Under the pieces are notes generated by a model. The model made no database searches, had not been told where the DNA came from, and was given only the letters and a program-made list of their open reading frames with translations. The translations under genes were made by a program, and so were the position numbers. This document shows positions 1 through 8,843 of a stretch of DNA of 64,000 nucleotides, in pieces (within the stretch, counting starts at the first letter, position 1; each line of letters opens with the position of its first letter). This DNA is from CAVQCT01 sp964371785 (GTDB lineage: Bacteria; Zixibacteria; MSB-5A5; GN15; FEB-12): NCBI GenBank assembly GCA_964371785.1, contig CAYJOL010000007.1, forward strand, positions 1-64,000, written 5' to 3'.

Positions 1-563
1 CGATTCGTTTCTGCTCTGATACGCTTGCTCCCTTGGTCAGGGATTGTGCAAAGCCACTTCGCGCCTTTCGCGAGTCCTATTAAATAGCCATGTCCGGGAA
101 AGCAATGGAGTCGACGTGCTGTCTCACCGGGTTTGCTGGCGTCCGCTGCAAAGTCCCGGTCTAAACCACATGAGCCTTGTCCCCGTCTGCTGGGTGCGGG
201 AGCTTTCAATCCTGAATTCTCGCAGTTTGCCCAATCAGACTTGAACATCGCGTAAACAAGAGTTAGATTACTCTGATTCTAGTTGTGCGAGTAGGGAGGT
301 CGAGAATCCGTGTGCCTTTTTGGCCTAGGTGGCCCACCAAGTTGGTGGGTTTCATCTTTGATTTGTCTTTTGTTCTTCTATTACATCTCCCTGTTGCTAT
401 CCGAATTCCCTGTCGACTCCGGCACTCCGAAAGAATCGCTCAGCGAACCTGTGGGGACACCCGCTTTTTGCGCGCCGTCGGGAATCCCTTCCTGACGGCG
501 TGTCGGGTGCCTCGCAGTGACAAATTCGACACGTAAGCGTCAATCCGGCCGGGGAAAAAGGGG
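1..563. other. Gene-free left end with structured hairpins
   Basis: No convincing gene is visible here: the open frames are short, lack ribosome binding sites and resemble no family I recognise. Two structures stand out. At 333-349 an 8-bp perfect inverted repeat (CCCACCAA / TTGGTGGG) is followed by the T-rich stretch TTTCATCTTT, so it could be a weak terminator for a plus-strand transcript entering from the left. At 456-512 a nested stem-loop has an inner stem at 473-482/491-500 and an outer CACCCG/CGGGTG pair; it may be a copy of a dispersed intergenic repeat. A tRNA was considered and not supported. Confidence 0.5.
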
Positions 564-592
564 TTGTATTTTGAGGGTGATTGCTTTATACT
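564..592 (+). promoter_or_regulatory. Sigma-70 promoter of purD operon
   Basis: The -35 box TTGTAT (564-569) and -10 box TATACT (587-592) are separated by exactly 17 bp, 31 nt upstream of the purD start. Both hexamers are close to consensus. Confidence 0.65.
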
Positions 593-622
593 CAATCCTT
601 TGAATCAGGAATTTGAGGGAAA

Positions 623-1903
623 ATGAAGGTTCTTGTAGTCGGTTCCGGGGGACGCGAGCACGCCCTCGTCTGGAAACTCAGCAAATCCAAAAAAATAGAC
701 AAGATTTTTTGCGCGCCCGGCAACGGCGGTATCGCTCTTAACGCCAAGTGTATCAATGTGAAAGCCGACAATGTCGGCGCTCTGGCCGAATTCGCCGCCC
801 GAAACAAAATCCAGTTGACGGTGGTCGGACCCGAGGCCGCCTTGGCGGCCGGGATCGTGGATGAATTCCAGCGCCGTAAGCTGAAGATTTTCGGCCCGGA
901 CAAGAAAGCCGCTCAGCTCGAGAGCAGCAAAGTCTTCTCCAAAGAATTCATGCGCAAGTACCACATCCCCACCGCGCCGTTCAAGGTCTTCTCGACCGCG
1001 GCCGAGGCGATGGGGTTTTGCAACGCACTGGAGTTTCCCTCGGTAATTAAAGCCGACGGCCTGGCGGCGGGCAAAGGGGTCGTGGTAGTCAAAGATGTCG
1101 AGCAGGCACAGCATGTGATCGAAGATATCATGCTAAAGAAGCTGTTCGGGCCCGCTGGTGATAGAATCGTAATCGAATCGTTCCTGACCGGTCAGGAAGT
1201 CTCCATCATGGCGATCTCCGATGGCAAAACGGTCCTGCCGCTCCTTCCGAGCCAGGACCATAAGCAGGCGCTCGACGGCGACCGCGGACCAAATACGGGC
1301 GGCATGGGCGCCTACAGCCCGGTCCCGTTCATTAGCGATGCCACGCTGGAATCGATCAACGAACATATTCTGATCCCGACCATAAACGGCCTCGCCCAGG
1401 AAGGGATCACCTACAAAGGGATTCTCTATGCCGGGTTGATGCTCACGGAGTCCGGTCCTAAAGTATTGGAATTCAATTGCCGGTTCGGCGACCCGGAAAC
1501 ACAGGTCGTGCTCCCCCTGCTCAAGACTGACCTCGCCGACCTGATGCTGGCGGTTTCCAACCAGAGCCTGGCTTCGATCGGAAAATTAAACTGGAAGAGT
1601 GAGACAGCCGTCTGTGTAATACTGGCATCCAGAGGGTATCCGGGAAAGTACTCGACGGGAATGAATATATCCGGGCTGCAGGATGTGAAGGACCCGAACT
1701 GCTTTGTCTTCCATTCGGGCACGGAGCGCAAGGGCGAGCGCTGGGTGACGGCCGGCGGCCGGGTGCTTGGGGTATCCGCCACCGACACCGACTTACAGCA
1801 GGCGCTCAACCGGGCATATCGGGTAGTGAACCGAATACGGTTTGAAGGTGTTACTTATCGCAAAGACATTGGATTCAGGGCATTGAAACATGCTGAAAAA
1901 TAG
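623..1903 (+). CDS. purD: Phosphoribosylamine-glycine ligase
   Basis: GAR synthetase, the second step of de novo purine synthesis: it joins glycine to 5-phosphoribosylamine with ATP in the cytoplasm. The 426-residue protein has the normal family length. The N-terminal motif GSGGREHA (residues 7-14), the ATP-grasp loop IKADGLAAGKGV (142-153) and PNTGGMGAYSP are all present, as is the metal-binding FNCRFGDPETQ segment. The ATG at 623 follows GAGGGA. It is the first gene of a plus-strand group with purE 12 bp downstream, which supports a purine-synthesis role. No defect was seen. Confidence 0.97.
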   Translation: MKVLVVGSGGREHALVWKLSKSKKIDKIFCAPGNGGIALNAKCINVKADNVGALAEFAARNKIQLTVVGPEAALAAGIVDEFQRRKLKIFGPDKKAAQLESSKVFSKEFMRKYHIPTAPFKVFSTAAEAMGFCNALEFPSVIKADGLAAGKGVVVVKDVEQAQHVIEDIMLKKLFGPAGDRIVIESFLTGQEVSIMAISDGKTVLPLLPSQDHKQALDGDRGPNTGGMGAYSPVPFISDATLESINEHILIPTINGLAQEGITYKGILYAGLMLTESGPKVLEFNCRFGDPETQVVLPLLKTDLADLMLAVSNQSLASIGKLNWKSETAVCVILASRGYPGKYSTGMNISGLQDVKDPNCFVFHSGTERKGERWVTAGGRVLGVSATDTDLQQALNRAYRVVNRIRFEGVTYRKDIGFRALKHAEK

Positions 1904-1915
1904 GATGATGCGTTA

Positions 1916-2362
1916 ATGCCAAAAGTTTTGATAATAACCGGCTCGAAATCAGATATGGAGTATGCCGAGACTTGCCTCAAACAGCTTGAAGCGCTTGAAA
2001 TCGAAGGGGTCATAGAAGTTACTTCAGCTCACCGCCACCCCGAAAGGACGCAGGAATTGACATCGACGGCACACGCGAATGGTTTTGAGGTTATAATTGC
2101 GATGGCCGGTCTATCGGCCGCGCTGCCCGGTGTTGCCGCCGCACATTCGAATCTTCCGGTAATCGGCGTGCCGCTTCCAGCGGCGCTCGGCGGATTAGAT
2201 TCTCTGCTGTCAGTCACGCAGATGCCTCCGGGAATTCCGGTAGCCGCTGTCGCGATCGGCTCACCCGGAGCCAAGAATGCGGCTGTACTGGCGGCGCGAA
2301 TACTGGCGCTGAAATATGATAGCGTTCGCAAGGCGCTGGAAAAGCATCGTAAGTCGTTGTAA
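1916..2362 (+). CDS. purE: N5-carboxyaminoimidazole ribonucleotide mutase
   Basis: PurE forms CAIR from N5-CAIR (class I) in purine synthesis. The 148-residue protein carries GSKSD (9-13), the catalytic-loop motif SAHRHPE (37-43) and AGLSAALPG (64-72). The QMPPGIPVAAVAIG stretch resembles class I enzymes more than the CO2-using class II type. Class I normally works with PurK, which is not in this window. The gene lies 12 bp after purD and is clearly co-transcribed with it. Confidence 0.95.
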   Translation: MPKVLIITGSKSDMEYAETCLKQLEALEIEGVIEVTSAHRHPERTQELTSTAHANGFEVIIAMAGLSAALPGVAAAHSNLPVIGVPLPAALGGLDSLLSVTQMPPGIPVAAVAIGSPGAKNAAVLAARILALKYDSVRKALEKHRKSL

Positions 2363-2432
2363 GACTTGAACTGGATCATTTTGAATGAAATGTTGTACAA
2401 CAGATAAATACAGGAAGGGAGAAAACACTGTT

Positions 2433-3338
2433 ATGTCAAGAAAGCAGATTGCCTCACCGTTGATCTTATTCATCGCGGTGTTGTCGCTCGTGGCAATCAC
2501 CGTGTCATCCACGTATGCGGCGGACACTGAAAAGGCCAAAGAGAATTTCAATCAGGGCCTGAAGTATGAACAGGACAAGAACTACGATAACGCTTTGATG
2601 GCCTACCAGGCGGCAATCGCCGCGGACCCGGGGTTTGTCGATGCGTATTTGAACGCTGGCGCCATTTTATTCCAGAAGGAAAGATACGACGAAGCGCTGA
2701 CCATGTTCAAAACGGCCAGCGAGAAAGATAAGACCCGCGCCGACGCGTTCGCGAACCTCGGACGTGTCAACTACCAGTTGAAGAAATATCTTGAAGCAGA
2801 GACTGCATTCAAGCAGGCGGTTGCACTCGACGCCAAGAACGCGGACCTGTATAAAGAACTCGGCAAGGTCTATTTCCAGAAGAAAAGCTGGAACGACGTT
2901 ATTGCTACCATGACCAAGTGCAACGAGCTTGGTGGAGGCGACTACTACACTTACTACCTGTTGGGCAAGGCATACGAGAGCGAAGACAAGACCACTGAAG
3001 CGATCGATGCCTACACCAAGTCGATACAGTTCAAGAACGACTTTTACTACTCACACTCATCGCTCGGTCAGCTTTATCTGTCGGTGAACAAGTATGACAA
3101 GGCGGCCAGTTCGTTCCGGTCGGCTTTAACGGTCTCGCCCGACAACTATCGTGCGGCGTATAACTATGCGGTCGCGGTGGAGTCGTCCAACCCGGATAAT
3201 TTCGGCACGAATATCACGAACTGGGAAAAGTTCGTGAAGATAGCCAAGAACAATCCGAAGGCCAAAAGTGATGTCGAAATAGCGCAGTCGCACATCAAGG
3301 ACCTGAAGGACGCCCAGGAAAAAGCCACGTTACAGTAG
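2433..3338 (+). CDS. Secreted TPR-repeat protein
   Basis: An exported protein of about 301 residues with an N-terminal signal peptide (hydrophobic core around residues 9-28, cleavage near STYA-AD). At least five or six tetratricopeptide repeats run from about residue 35 to 260, with regular A-Y...G motifs such as AYLNAGAILFQ. TPR arrays act as protein-binding scaffolds; the partner cannot be read from the sequence. An upstream in-frame start at 2385 exists, but the ATG at 2433 follows AGGAAGGGAG and gives a proper signal peptide. It is 70 bp after purE and is followed by a terminator, so it is probably the last gene of the purD operon. Confidence 0.85.
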   Translation: MSRKQIASPLILFIAVLSLVAITVSSTYAADTEKAKENFNQGLKYEQDKNYDNALMAYQAAIAADPGFVDAYLNAGAILFQKERYDEALTMFKTASEKDKTRADAFANLGRVNYQLKKYLEAETAFKQAVALDAKNADLYKELGKVYFQKKSWNDVIATMTKCNELGGGDYYTYYLLGKAYESEDKTTEAIDAYTKSIQFKNDFYYSHSSLGQLYLSVNKYDKAASSFRSALTVSPDNYRAAYNYAVAVESSNPDNFGTNITNWEKFVKIAKNNPKAKSDVEIAQSHIKDLKDAQEKATLQ

Positions 3339-3367
3339 ACGGTATTGAGCTTTAACGAGATTATCAG

Positions 3368-3397
3368 CCCCGTACGGCGACAGTTGTACGGGGTTTT
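3368..3397 (+). terminator. Intrinsic terminator after TPR gene
   Basis: Perfect 8-bp stem CCCCGTAC / GTACGGGG (3368-3375, 3386-3393) followed directly by TTTT. It closes the purD-purE-TPR transcript. Confidence 0.85.
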
Positions 3398-3422
3398 ACA
3401 TTGCATCGGTCGGAAATAGAAT

Positions 3423-3449
3423 TGCCGCCGGTGGGAACGGCCGGCGGCA
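3423..3449 (-). terminator. Hairpin at convergent gene ends
   Basis: Nine-bp inverted repeat TGCCGCCGG / CCGGCGGCA (3423-3431, 3441-3449) just beyond the stop of the minus-strand gene at 3502. On the minus strand it is followed by ATTCTATTTCC, so a rather weak terminator is likely. It pairs with the plus-strand terminator at 3368 to separate convergent transcripts. Confidence 0.55.
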
Positions 3450-3501
3450 TTCGTATCGAAGTATGGCGGTAGTTGTCTGATGTGTTCTATCGATCCTCGG
3501 G

Positions 3502-4746
3502 TTATTTCGGATTGGACAATTCCAGCTTGGTGAAATCTTCCCAGTTTACCTCAACTTCATCACCGGCGTCCGTCTTGACGAAGATCCCTTTGTTGTCCTC
3601 ATCGACATCGTTGGATCCGCGCAAGCGGAACACCCGACCGTCGAGGGTAGTAACATCCGAGGATCTATACGAACGCTTCTCAATCTGTTTGATAAGTCCC
3701 ATTTCGATTTCAAACTGAATATCATGATAGTCACCGTTGAGCAGTTCCCAGGTGAATTGCTCGTCGTCGTCCCAACGCACCTGCCCCGTATACGTCTTGC
3801 CTTCCTCGGTCGTGATAGTACCGTACATCGGGGCGGTCGGTTTGAAACTGTCGTACGTGACCGGCTTGAAGTCGGACGTAAACATGACCTTGTCGAAATC
3901 GTCCCATGAAATCACTACCTGGCCGAAGGCCGGGTCGCCGACCACGATACCGCGATTTTCATCATTCACGTCATTAGTTTCCCGAAGAAGCATAGACTCA
4001 CCTGTCTTAAGGGTGACGGTAGCGCCGTTGGAGCTATAGCGTTCTATTGACGCGATCTTGTCGAACTTGATTTTACGAGACCGCCCATTTTCCTCGCCGT
4101 CGAGAACATCATTGCCCAGCGCTTCATCCACGTCCCAAGCGACGAACCCGGTGAAGGTATCGCCACGGCGGGTCGTCACGGTGCCATAGAGACGCTCACC
4201 GAAATCTGATGTGAGGTCGGACGGCCCTTGAGCGAAGTCGATGCGATTGATATCGCTCCAGACAAACTCAATTTCTCCCTCCTTGGCGTCCTCCACAATT
4301 ACCTCCCGGACATCGCTGCCGATGTCGGTCGAGCCTCCGGCGAACTCAATCTGTTCACCGGATTTCAGTGTAAGCATCGCTTTGTCATCGTCAACCGCCT
4401 CCAGAGATTTCAGATGTCCGAACCGAATACCGGATTGGGCGGCGAACGCGTCCCCCCAATTCACATTGGCGCCACCGATCTTAAGCCCGAAGATTTCGAT
4501 CGATGTTCGCTTCTCGCGGTACTTCCGCGGAGTACCTTCCGCCCGCGCTTTGGGCATTTCCTTGGTACCGTCGAGAACATCGACCCAACTCGCTTCGTTT
4601 TTGTCCCAGCGAATAAGGCCGGTGTACGTATCGCCATCGACCGTTGTCAGCGTGCCATAAATACGGCCACTACTGTCGGCGAAGACTGTCAGTGCGGTTC
4701 CGAGAGTAAAAAAACTGGTAAATGCAAGGGTCCTTAGCAATCTCAT
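3502..4746 (-). CDS. Secreted three-repeat protein, unknown function
   Basis: I do not recognise a named family. The 414-residue product has a signal peptide ending near VFADSSG and is built from three units of roughly 125 residues. Each unit opens with a motif like YGTLTTVDGDTYTGLIRWD (about residues 28, 185 and 305) and closes with a strand-rich segment of the pattern L..GE...L.G..DV...N.GI.V...G...V.W.D. This implies a beta-rich repeated fold. The ATG at 4746 is preferred over 4773 because GGAGG lies 7 nt upstream and a clean signal peptide results. It is monocistronic or paired with the upstream secreted gene at 4865. Confidence 0.75.
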   Translation of the reverse strand: MRLLRTLAFTSFFTLGTALTVFADSSGRIYGTLTTVDGDTYTGLIRWDKNEASWVDVLDGTKEMPKARAEGTPRKYREKRTSIEIFGLKIGGANVNWGDAFAAQSGIRFGHLKSLEAVDDDKAMLTLKSGEQIEFAGGSTDIGSDVREVIVEDAKEGEIEFVWSDINRIDFAQGPSDLTSDFGERLYGTVTTRRGDTFTGFVAWDVDEALGNDVLDGEENGRSRKIKFDKIASIERYSSNGATVTLKTGESMLLRETNDVNDENRGIVVGDPAFGQVVISWDDFDKVMFTSDFKPVTYDSFKPTAPMYGTITTEEGKTYTGQVRWDDDEQFTWELLNGDYHDIQFEIEMGLIKQIEKRSYRSSDVTTLDGRVFRLRGSNDVDEDNKGIFVKTDAGDEVEVNWEDFTKLELSNPK

Positions 4747-4864
4747 CTTCTGCCTCCGGTGAGAAGTCAACATACTATCCTATGCTGGTTTACGTATGGC
4801 GGGCTAAAAAGTTACCCTGAGAGCAGATATGGACCGAGGTTTTTTTGTCCGACGCAGAGCCAGG

Positions 4865-7153
4865 TTACTTCAAAAGTACCATTTTCCGCACGAGTGAGTG
4901 ATTATCGGCCCGCAAGCGGTAGAAATAGATTCCCGAGGGGGCGATAGCGCCGCCGGCAATTCGCCCATCCCAGACAACCGTATGTGAGCCGGCAGGCAAC
5001 TCCCCGCTACTGAGGACGGCCACTCGCTGACCAATGATGTTGAAGAGCTCCAGCGATACATTCGATGTCTTCGGCAGATCGAAACGGATAGTTGTCGATA
5101 AGTTGAACGGGTTCGGGCTATTCTGATCAAGCTGATACAGACGCGGGAGATGAGTTCCATCGGGATCACCGACGTCGGTCGTAGGCGAAATACTGATTTG
5201 ACCCGATTCGAACACGGGTGTTACTAGCTTTTTCGCCGGCACGGTCAGGTTTAGGGCCATCGAATCATTGCTAATCGTATCGATAACTGTCGTGGTAACA
5301 AGGCTTTTTACCGTCAGATACATCTCGGCGAGGTGCTGTTCGCCCGACTGAAAGTAAACGTCGGGAGTATTCACGCTCCACTCAAGGCGCAACAGGCCGT
5401 TGACCGAATCGTTAACGGCGGTGAAACTTGCCTCCGCCGGGACGCCCAATCCGATCACTACGGAGTCTATTCTGAGGGCCGCCGTATCATACTGAAGCGG
5501 TAGAAGAATATTCGATACGGAACTGGTGAAGACGCCGACTATCGACGTATTCCCAGGACTAAATGATTCTATATTAGCAGGGAGAATTCTCAGGGTATCG
5601 GTAGAGATCTCTACTCCGTGTACATCGAGTCGTACCGACATCACCACGGCCGAATCACTGTTGTCAGTGTCCACGAAGGTAATCACGGCCAGGTGGGTCC
5701 CGACAGCCAGCGAGTTGTCGTTTACGGCCACGGTCAAGGTATCATCGGTCGTTCCCGACGATGGGCTGATCGTCAACCAGCTGACATCGGCATGCGCGCT
5801 GAAATTTAACGGGTTGTATCCGCTGTGATTGACAATCACCTGTTGTGAGCCCGGCAGAGCGCTGCCGGACTGCATTTCGAATGCCAGCGAGGTCGGCATA
5901 ACCCACAGGGAGGGATCGTTATACTTCTGAATCGAGGCATAGATGTCCAGATTGCCATTGCGGTTGTCCGACCACGCGATATATCGGTACATGCCGTCGA
6001 GCGCTACATCGGGACGGAGCTGGAGGCTGTCAGTGAAGGAGTTGGCCTTGAAATTCGCCTCGCGCACGATCCCATCGGCATCGATCATCTGCCCGCTGAT
6101 ATCCCACGAGCCGGACGAAGAATCTGACCAGATGATACCGACATTTCCTCGACGGTCGGAAGCGATCGATGGCTCTCGTTGCGCAGTCTGCGTGTTGTCC
6201 GTGTTGATACGGATTTCACCTCCGGCTGAGACCATCAAGGTGTCGTACTTCTTGGCATAGATGTCCGGATTGGCCGGATACACACCGTTGCGCCAGTCGA
6301 CCCAGACGACCGTAAAGTGACCTGCGGCATCGGTGGCGACATCGGGAAATGCCTGTCGCGCCGACTGCGGATCGGCATTGACTTTGATATTCGCACTCAG
6401 ACGGTTCCCGAGCGAATCGAATCTCTGAACGAAGATATCATCGTTGCCCTGACGGTTGTCATACCAGGTTACTACGAACCATCCCTGCGGCGATACTGCC
6501 ACCCGGGGGGCATGTTGTTGATACCCTGCCGCATCATCGTTCACTCTGAAATTCGATCCGATGAGTGTCCCGGAAGCATTTACGATCTGCCCGTAGATAT
6601 CCCAGTCATGATTTCGGTAATCGGCCCATACCACTACACCCCGTCCATGGGAGCCCAACGCGATATCGGGAGTCTCTTTGGTCGAATCGGGGAATTCGGT
6701 GGTGAGATTTCTGTTGGCTCCGAGCGCTGTCACCGAAGAGTCAAATCGCTGGAAGTATATATCGGGATCGAACGGATAGACACTGTTGCGATAGTCTTTC
6801 CATACGACTGAGTACAATCCGGAGAGGTCGACCGCAACGGCCGGTTCGAACTGGTAAGACGTATTGGTGTCATCGTTAATCTTCCTGTTGCGGGCAATCG
6901 GTAACGCATCGACGCCATAACGCTGGATGTAGATGTCATTGGTTCCCTCGCGTCGGTCAACCCAGGTAATCAGGAACGTATGGTCGCCGGCGACTGCGAT
7001 GCGCGGGTTGTTTTGCACAGCCCGACTGCCATCGTCATTCACCAGAAAGTCAGTTCGTTCTCCGGCGAATGCCGTGGTAACCGTCAATGATACTGCTAGT
7101 ATCGGTATGAGGATTTGCTGTGTGATGCTTTTCACCGAAGTTATAGATGGCAA
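4865..7153 (-). CDS. Secreted beta-repeat protein with FlgD/T9SS-like C-terminus
   Basis: A 762-residue exported protein. After the signal peptide (cleavage near AFAGERT) come about seven or eight repeats of roughly 55 residues with the signature D.RNG..DIY.Q, which probably form a beta-propeller-like array to about residue 430. A BACON/Ig-like segment follows (WLTISPSSGT), then a cohesin-like region, then a C-terminal domain of about 85 residues beginning near NSPNPFNLSTTIRFDLP and ending RKMVLLK. That last domain is typical of FlgD-Ig or type-A type IX sorting domains of the FCB group. The first available start is TTG at 7153; GTG at 7135 gives a tidier signal peptide. Neither has a clear Shine-Dalgarno. 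The likely location is cell-surface or secreted. Confidence 0.8.
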   Translation of the reverse strand: MPSITSVKSITQQILIPILAVSLTVTTAFAGERTDFLVNDDGSRAVQNNPRIAVAGDHTFLITWVDRREGTNDIYIQRYGVDALPIARNRKINDDTNTSYQFEPAVAVDLSGLYSVVWKDYRNSVYPFDPDIYFQRFDSSVTALGANRNLTTEFPDSTKETPDIALGSHGRGVVVWADYRNHDWDIYGQIVNASGTLIGSNFRVNDDAAGYQQHAPRVAVSPQGWFVVTWYDNRQGNDDIFVQRFDSLGNRLSANIKVNADPQSARQAFPDVATDAAGHFTVVWVDWRNGVYPANPDIYAKKYDTLMVSAGGEIRINTDNTQTAQREPSIASDRRGNVGIIWSDSSSGSWDISGQMIDADGIVREANFKANSFTDSLQLRPDVALDGMYRYIAWSDNRNGNLDIYASIQKYNDPSLWVMPTSLAFEMQSGSALPGSQQVIVNHSGYNPLNFSAHADVSWLTISPSSGTTDDTLTVAVNDNSLAVGTHLAVITFVDTDNSDSAVVMSVRLDVHGVEISTDTLRILPANIESFSPGNTSIVGVFTSSVSNILLPLQYDTAALRIDSVVIGLGVPAEASFTAVNDSVNGLLRLEWSVNTPDVYFQSGEQHLAEMYLTVKSLVTTTVIDTISNDSMALNLTVPAKKLVTPVFESGQISISPTTDVGDPDGTHLPRLYQLDQNSPNPFNLSTTIRFDLPKTSNVSLELFNIIGQRVAVLSSGELPAGSHTVVWDGRIAGGAIAPSGIYFYRLRADNHSLVRKMVLLK

Positions 7154-7160
7154 AAGAAAT

Positions 7161-7180
7161 GCCCGTCGGATTCGACGGGC
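7161..7180 (-). terminator. Hairpin between bS22-like gene and secreted gene
   Basis: Perfect 8-bp stem GCCCGTCG / CGACGGGC with a 4-nt loop; on the minus strand ATTTCTTTTG follows. It lies downstream of the HU/bS22-like genes and only about 8 nt above the TTG start of the next gene, so it may be a terminator, an attenuator or a translational block. Confidence 0.6.
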
Positions 7181-7339
7181 ATCACAAACGGCGATCTATG
7201 TTTTGAACCTGTTGTAATTACAGGTGTTACCTATCAAACAAAACGCTCAAATAGAGGTTGCACAAAGCTTGAAACGGCCACAAATAAGGAAATATGTTCC
7301 GGGTAACGCGTGCGCTTTCTTCTCTGTAGTCGTCACAGC

Positions 7340-7435
7340 TTATCTAATTTTCTTCTTATGACGATTAGCGCGTCTGCGTTTTTTACGTTTGTGGGTCTTG
7401 ATTTTGTGCCGTTTACGTTTTTTTCCGCTGGGCAT
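7340..7435 (-). CDS. bS22/mS38-like (AURKAIP1/COX24) ribosomal micro-protein
   Basis: A 31-residue, extremely basic protein beginning MPSGKKRKRHKIKTHKRKKR. This matches the short AURKAIP1/COX24-domain proteins common in Bacteroidetes, which are related to mitochondrial mS38 and mycobacterial bS22 and bind the small ribosomal subunit. That assignment is family knowledge. What the sequence shows is a perfect Shine-Dalgarno GGAGG 4 nt before the ATG, a full reading frame ending in TAA, and about 60% Lys/Arg. It lies 34 bp after the HU gene and is probably co-transcribed with it. It is short enough to be missed by most gene callers. Confidence 0.85.
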   Translation of the reverse strand: MPSGKKRKRHKIKTHKRKKRRRANRHKKKIR

Positions 7436-7469
7436 CAATCCTCCATTTTGAAGACGTGGTTGGCTCCCA

Positions 7470-7754
7470 TCAGATAGAGAGCTTGGTAATCATGTTCTTA
7501 AACTCGTTCGACGGCTTGAAGACCGGAACTTTGCGATCGGGAACCGGGACGACATCGCCGGTGCGAGGATTACGGGCCTTGCGAGCCTTACGCAGCTTCA
7601 CTTTGAATGTCCCAAACCCTCTGATTTCGATGTTGTGACCGTTCTCAAGTGACTTCTTCACCGTATCAAGGAATGAATCGACAACGACCGCAACATCTGT
7701 TCTGGTAAGACCTGTTTTTTCGGCGACTTTTTCGACCAAATCAGCTTTAGTCAC
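7470..7754 (-). CDS. hup: HU-family DNA-binding protein
   Basis: A 94-residue histone-like protein that bends and packages DNA as a dimer. The family signature is intact: MTKADLVEKVAEKTGLT at the N-terminus, the dimer core, then GFGTFKVKLRKARKARNPRTG, with the beta-arm proline in RNPRTG. It could be HU or an IHF-like variant; I favour HU because a single gene is seen and no partner is present. The start is GTG at 7754 with AGGGAGG 6 nt upstream. The promoter region lies between this gene and sppA. Confidence 0.92.
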   Translation of the reverse strand: MTKADLVEKVAEKTGLTRTDVAVVVDSFLDTVKKSLENGHNIEIRGFGTFKVKLRKARKARNPRTGDVVPVPDRKVPVFKPSNEFKNMITKLSI

Positions 7755-7883
7755 AGTATCCTCCCTAGTGAACTGTTTATATTCATCTTGTCTCTTTCTC
7801 TATTCCACATGCAGCAAACAGGCGATTTTCTAACTCTTTGGGACTGGACAAGATACCCAGTTTTCCCAAGAAAGAAAAGGAAA

Positions 7884-7915
7884 TTTATAGCATTATCAAC
7901 AGTTTTTTTGATAAT
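7884..7915 (-). promoter_or_regulatory. Extended -10 promoter with inverted repeat, HU gene
   Basis: On the minus strand TGCTATAAA (7884-7892) is an extended -10 element 130 nt above the HU start. Immediately upstream is an 8-bp AT-rich inverted repeat, ATTATCAA / TTGATAAT (7892-7899, 7908-7915), which could be an operator or a weak end-of-sppA hairpin. No good -35 box was found, which fits an extended -10 promoter. Confidence 0.4.
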
Positions 7916-7930
7916 TTTGAAAAAAAGGAC

Positions 7931-8833
7931 TCAGCGATACAGGAATAGCAACTGAGGGCCACTCAGCGACTTATCGATCGAAGTATTGACCGCCTTGCTG
8001 ACATTCCCAAGTAAGTCAAAGATAGTCAAGCTTTTACGCTCGTACGGCCGAACCAGTTTCGGCTCGCCGGTGATCCCCGCAAGATTCGCAGCCAAATCGA
8101 CCGCTTCTTTGAGACCTCCGAGCGTGTCAACAAGTCCAAGATTGTAAGCCTGAAGTCCAGTGTAAACCGAACCGTCGGCAAGTGGATAAACATCTTCAAC
8201 GTTTTTGCCACGACCATCGGCGACAACCTGCACAAACTGCTCGTAGGTATCCATCACTACGGAGCGAAGCATGAGATTCTCTTCTTCGGTCATCGGACGC
8301 GAGTACGTTCCGACATCTTTGAGTTCTCCTGACTTGACCGTCTCGGTAGCGATACCGACCTTGTCCATCAGTCCTTTGAAAGTATGGAATTCAAAGATGA
8401 CGCCAATGGAACCTGTGAGCGTGCCGGGATTGGCGATAATCCGATCGGCGCCGCAGGAGATGTAGTATCCGCCCGACGCCGCGACCGACGCCATCGATGC
8501 CACGACCGGTTTGCTTTCGCGGACGCGTTTGATGGCATCATAGATTTCCTGAGAAATGGCCACGCCGCCCCCGGGCGAATTAACATGCAACACGACAGCT
8601 TTTATCGAGTTGTTCTCAGCGTACCTGTCAAGAGTCTTGATCACGTCACGGCCACTGGGCTCGTCGATAACCCCATCAACTTCGACCAATCCTACATTCC
8701 CGCCCAGGCCGGTAAATTCCAAATCACTTCCCTGTGATAGCAGTCCCACAAACATGAGACCGAAAAACCCGAGAGCCATCACAAACACGACGGCAATAAT
8801 GACGCCGATAATGACATCCCGTTTCCTTGCCAT
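7931..8833 (-). CDS. sppA: Signal peptide peptidase SppA, short type
   Basis: A 300-residue membrane-bound serine protease of the S49 family, which degrades cleaved signal peptides. An N-terminal membrane segment covers residues 7-33. The catalytic Ser is S120 in SVAASGGYYIS and the general-base Lys is K172 in SGELKDVG; both are present, so it should be active. The length fits the single-domain (36 kDa) bacterial form rather than the 67 kDa E. coli form. The gene starts 10 bp after the lytic transglycosylase stop, so the two are probably co-transcribed. Confidence 0.94.
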   Translation of the reverse strand: MARKRDVIIGVIIAVVFVMALGFFGLMFVGLLSQGSDLEFTGLGGNVGLVEVDGVIDEPSGRDVIKTLDRYAENNSIKAVVLHVNSPGGGVAISQEIYDAIKRVRESKPVVASMASVAASGGYYISCGADRIIANPGTLTGSIGVIFEFHTFKGLMDKVGIATETVKSGELKDVGTYSRPMTEEENLMLRSVVMDTYEQFVQVVADGRGKNVEDVYPLADGSVYTGLQAYNLGLVDTLGGLKEAVDLAANLAGITGEPKLVRPYERKSLTIFDLLGNVSKAVNTSIDKSLSGPQLLFLYR

Positions 8834-8843
8834 ATTACGCTTT

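Noticed and set aside
285..350. tRNA-like T-arm (GGTCGAGAATCC) before a hairpin
   Set aside because: No acceptor, D-arm or anticodon stem can be built around it.
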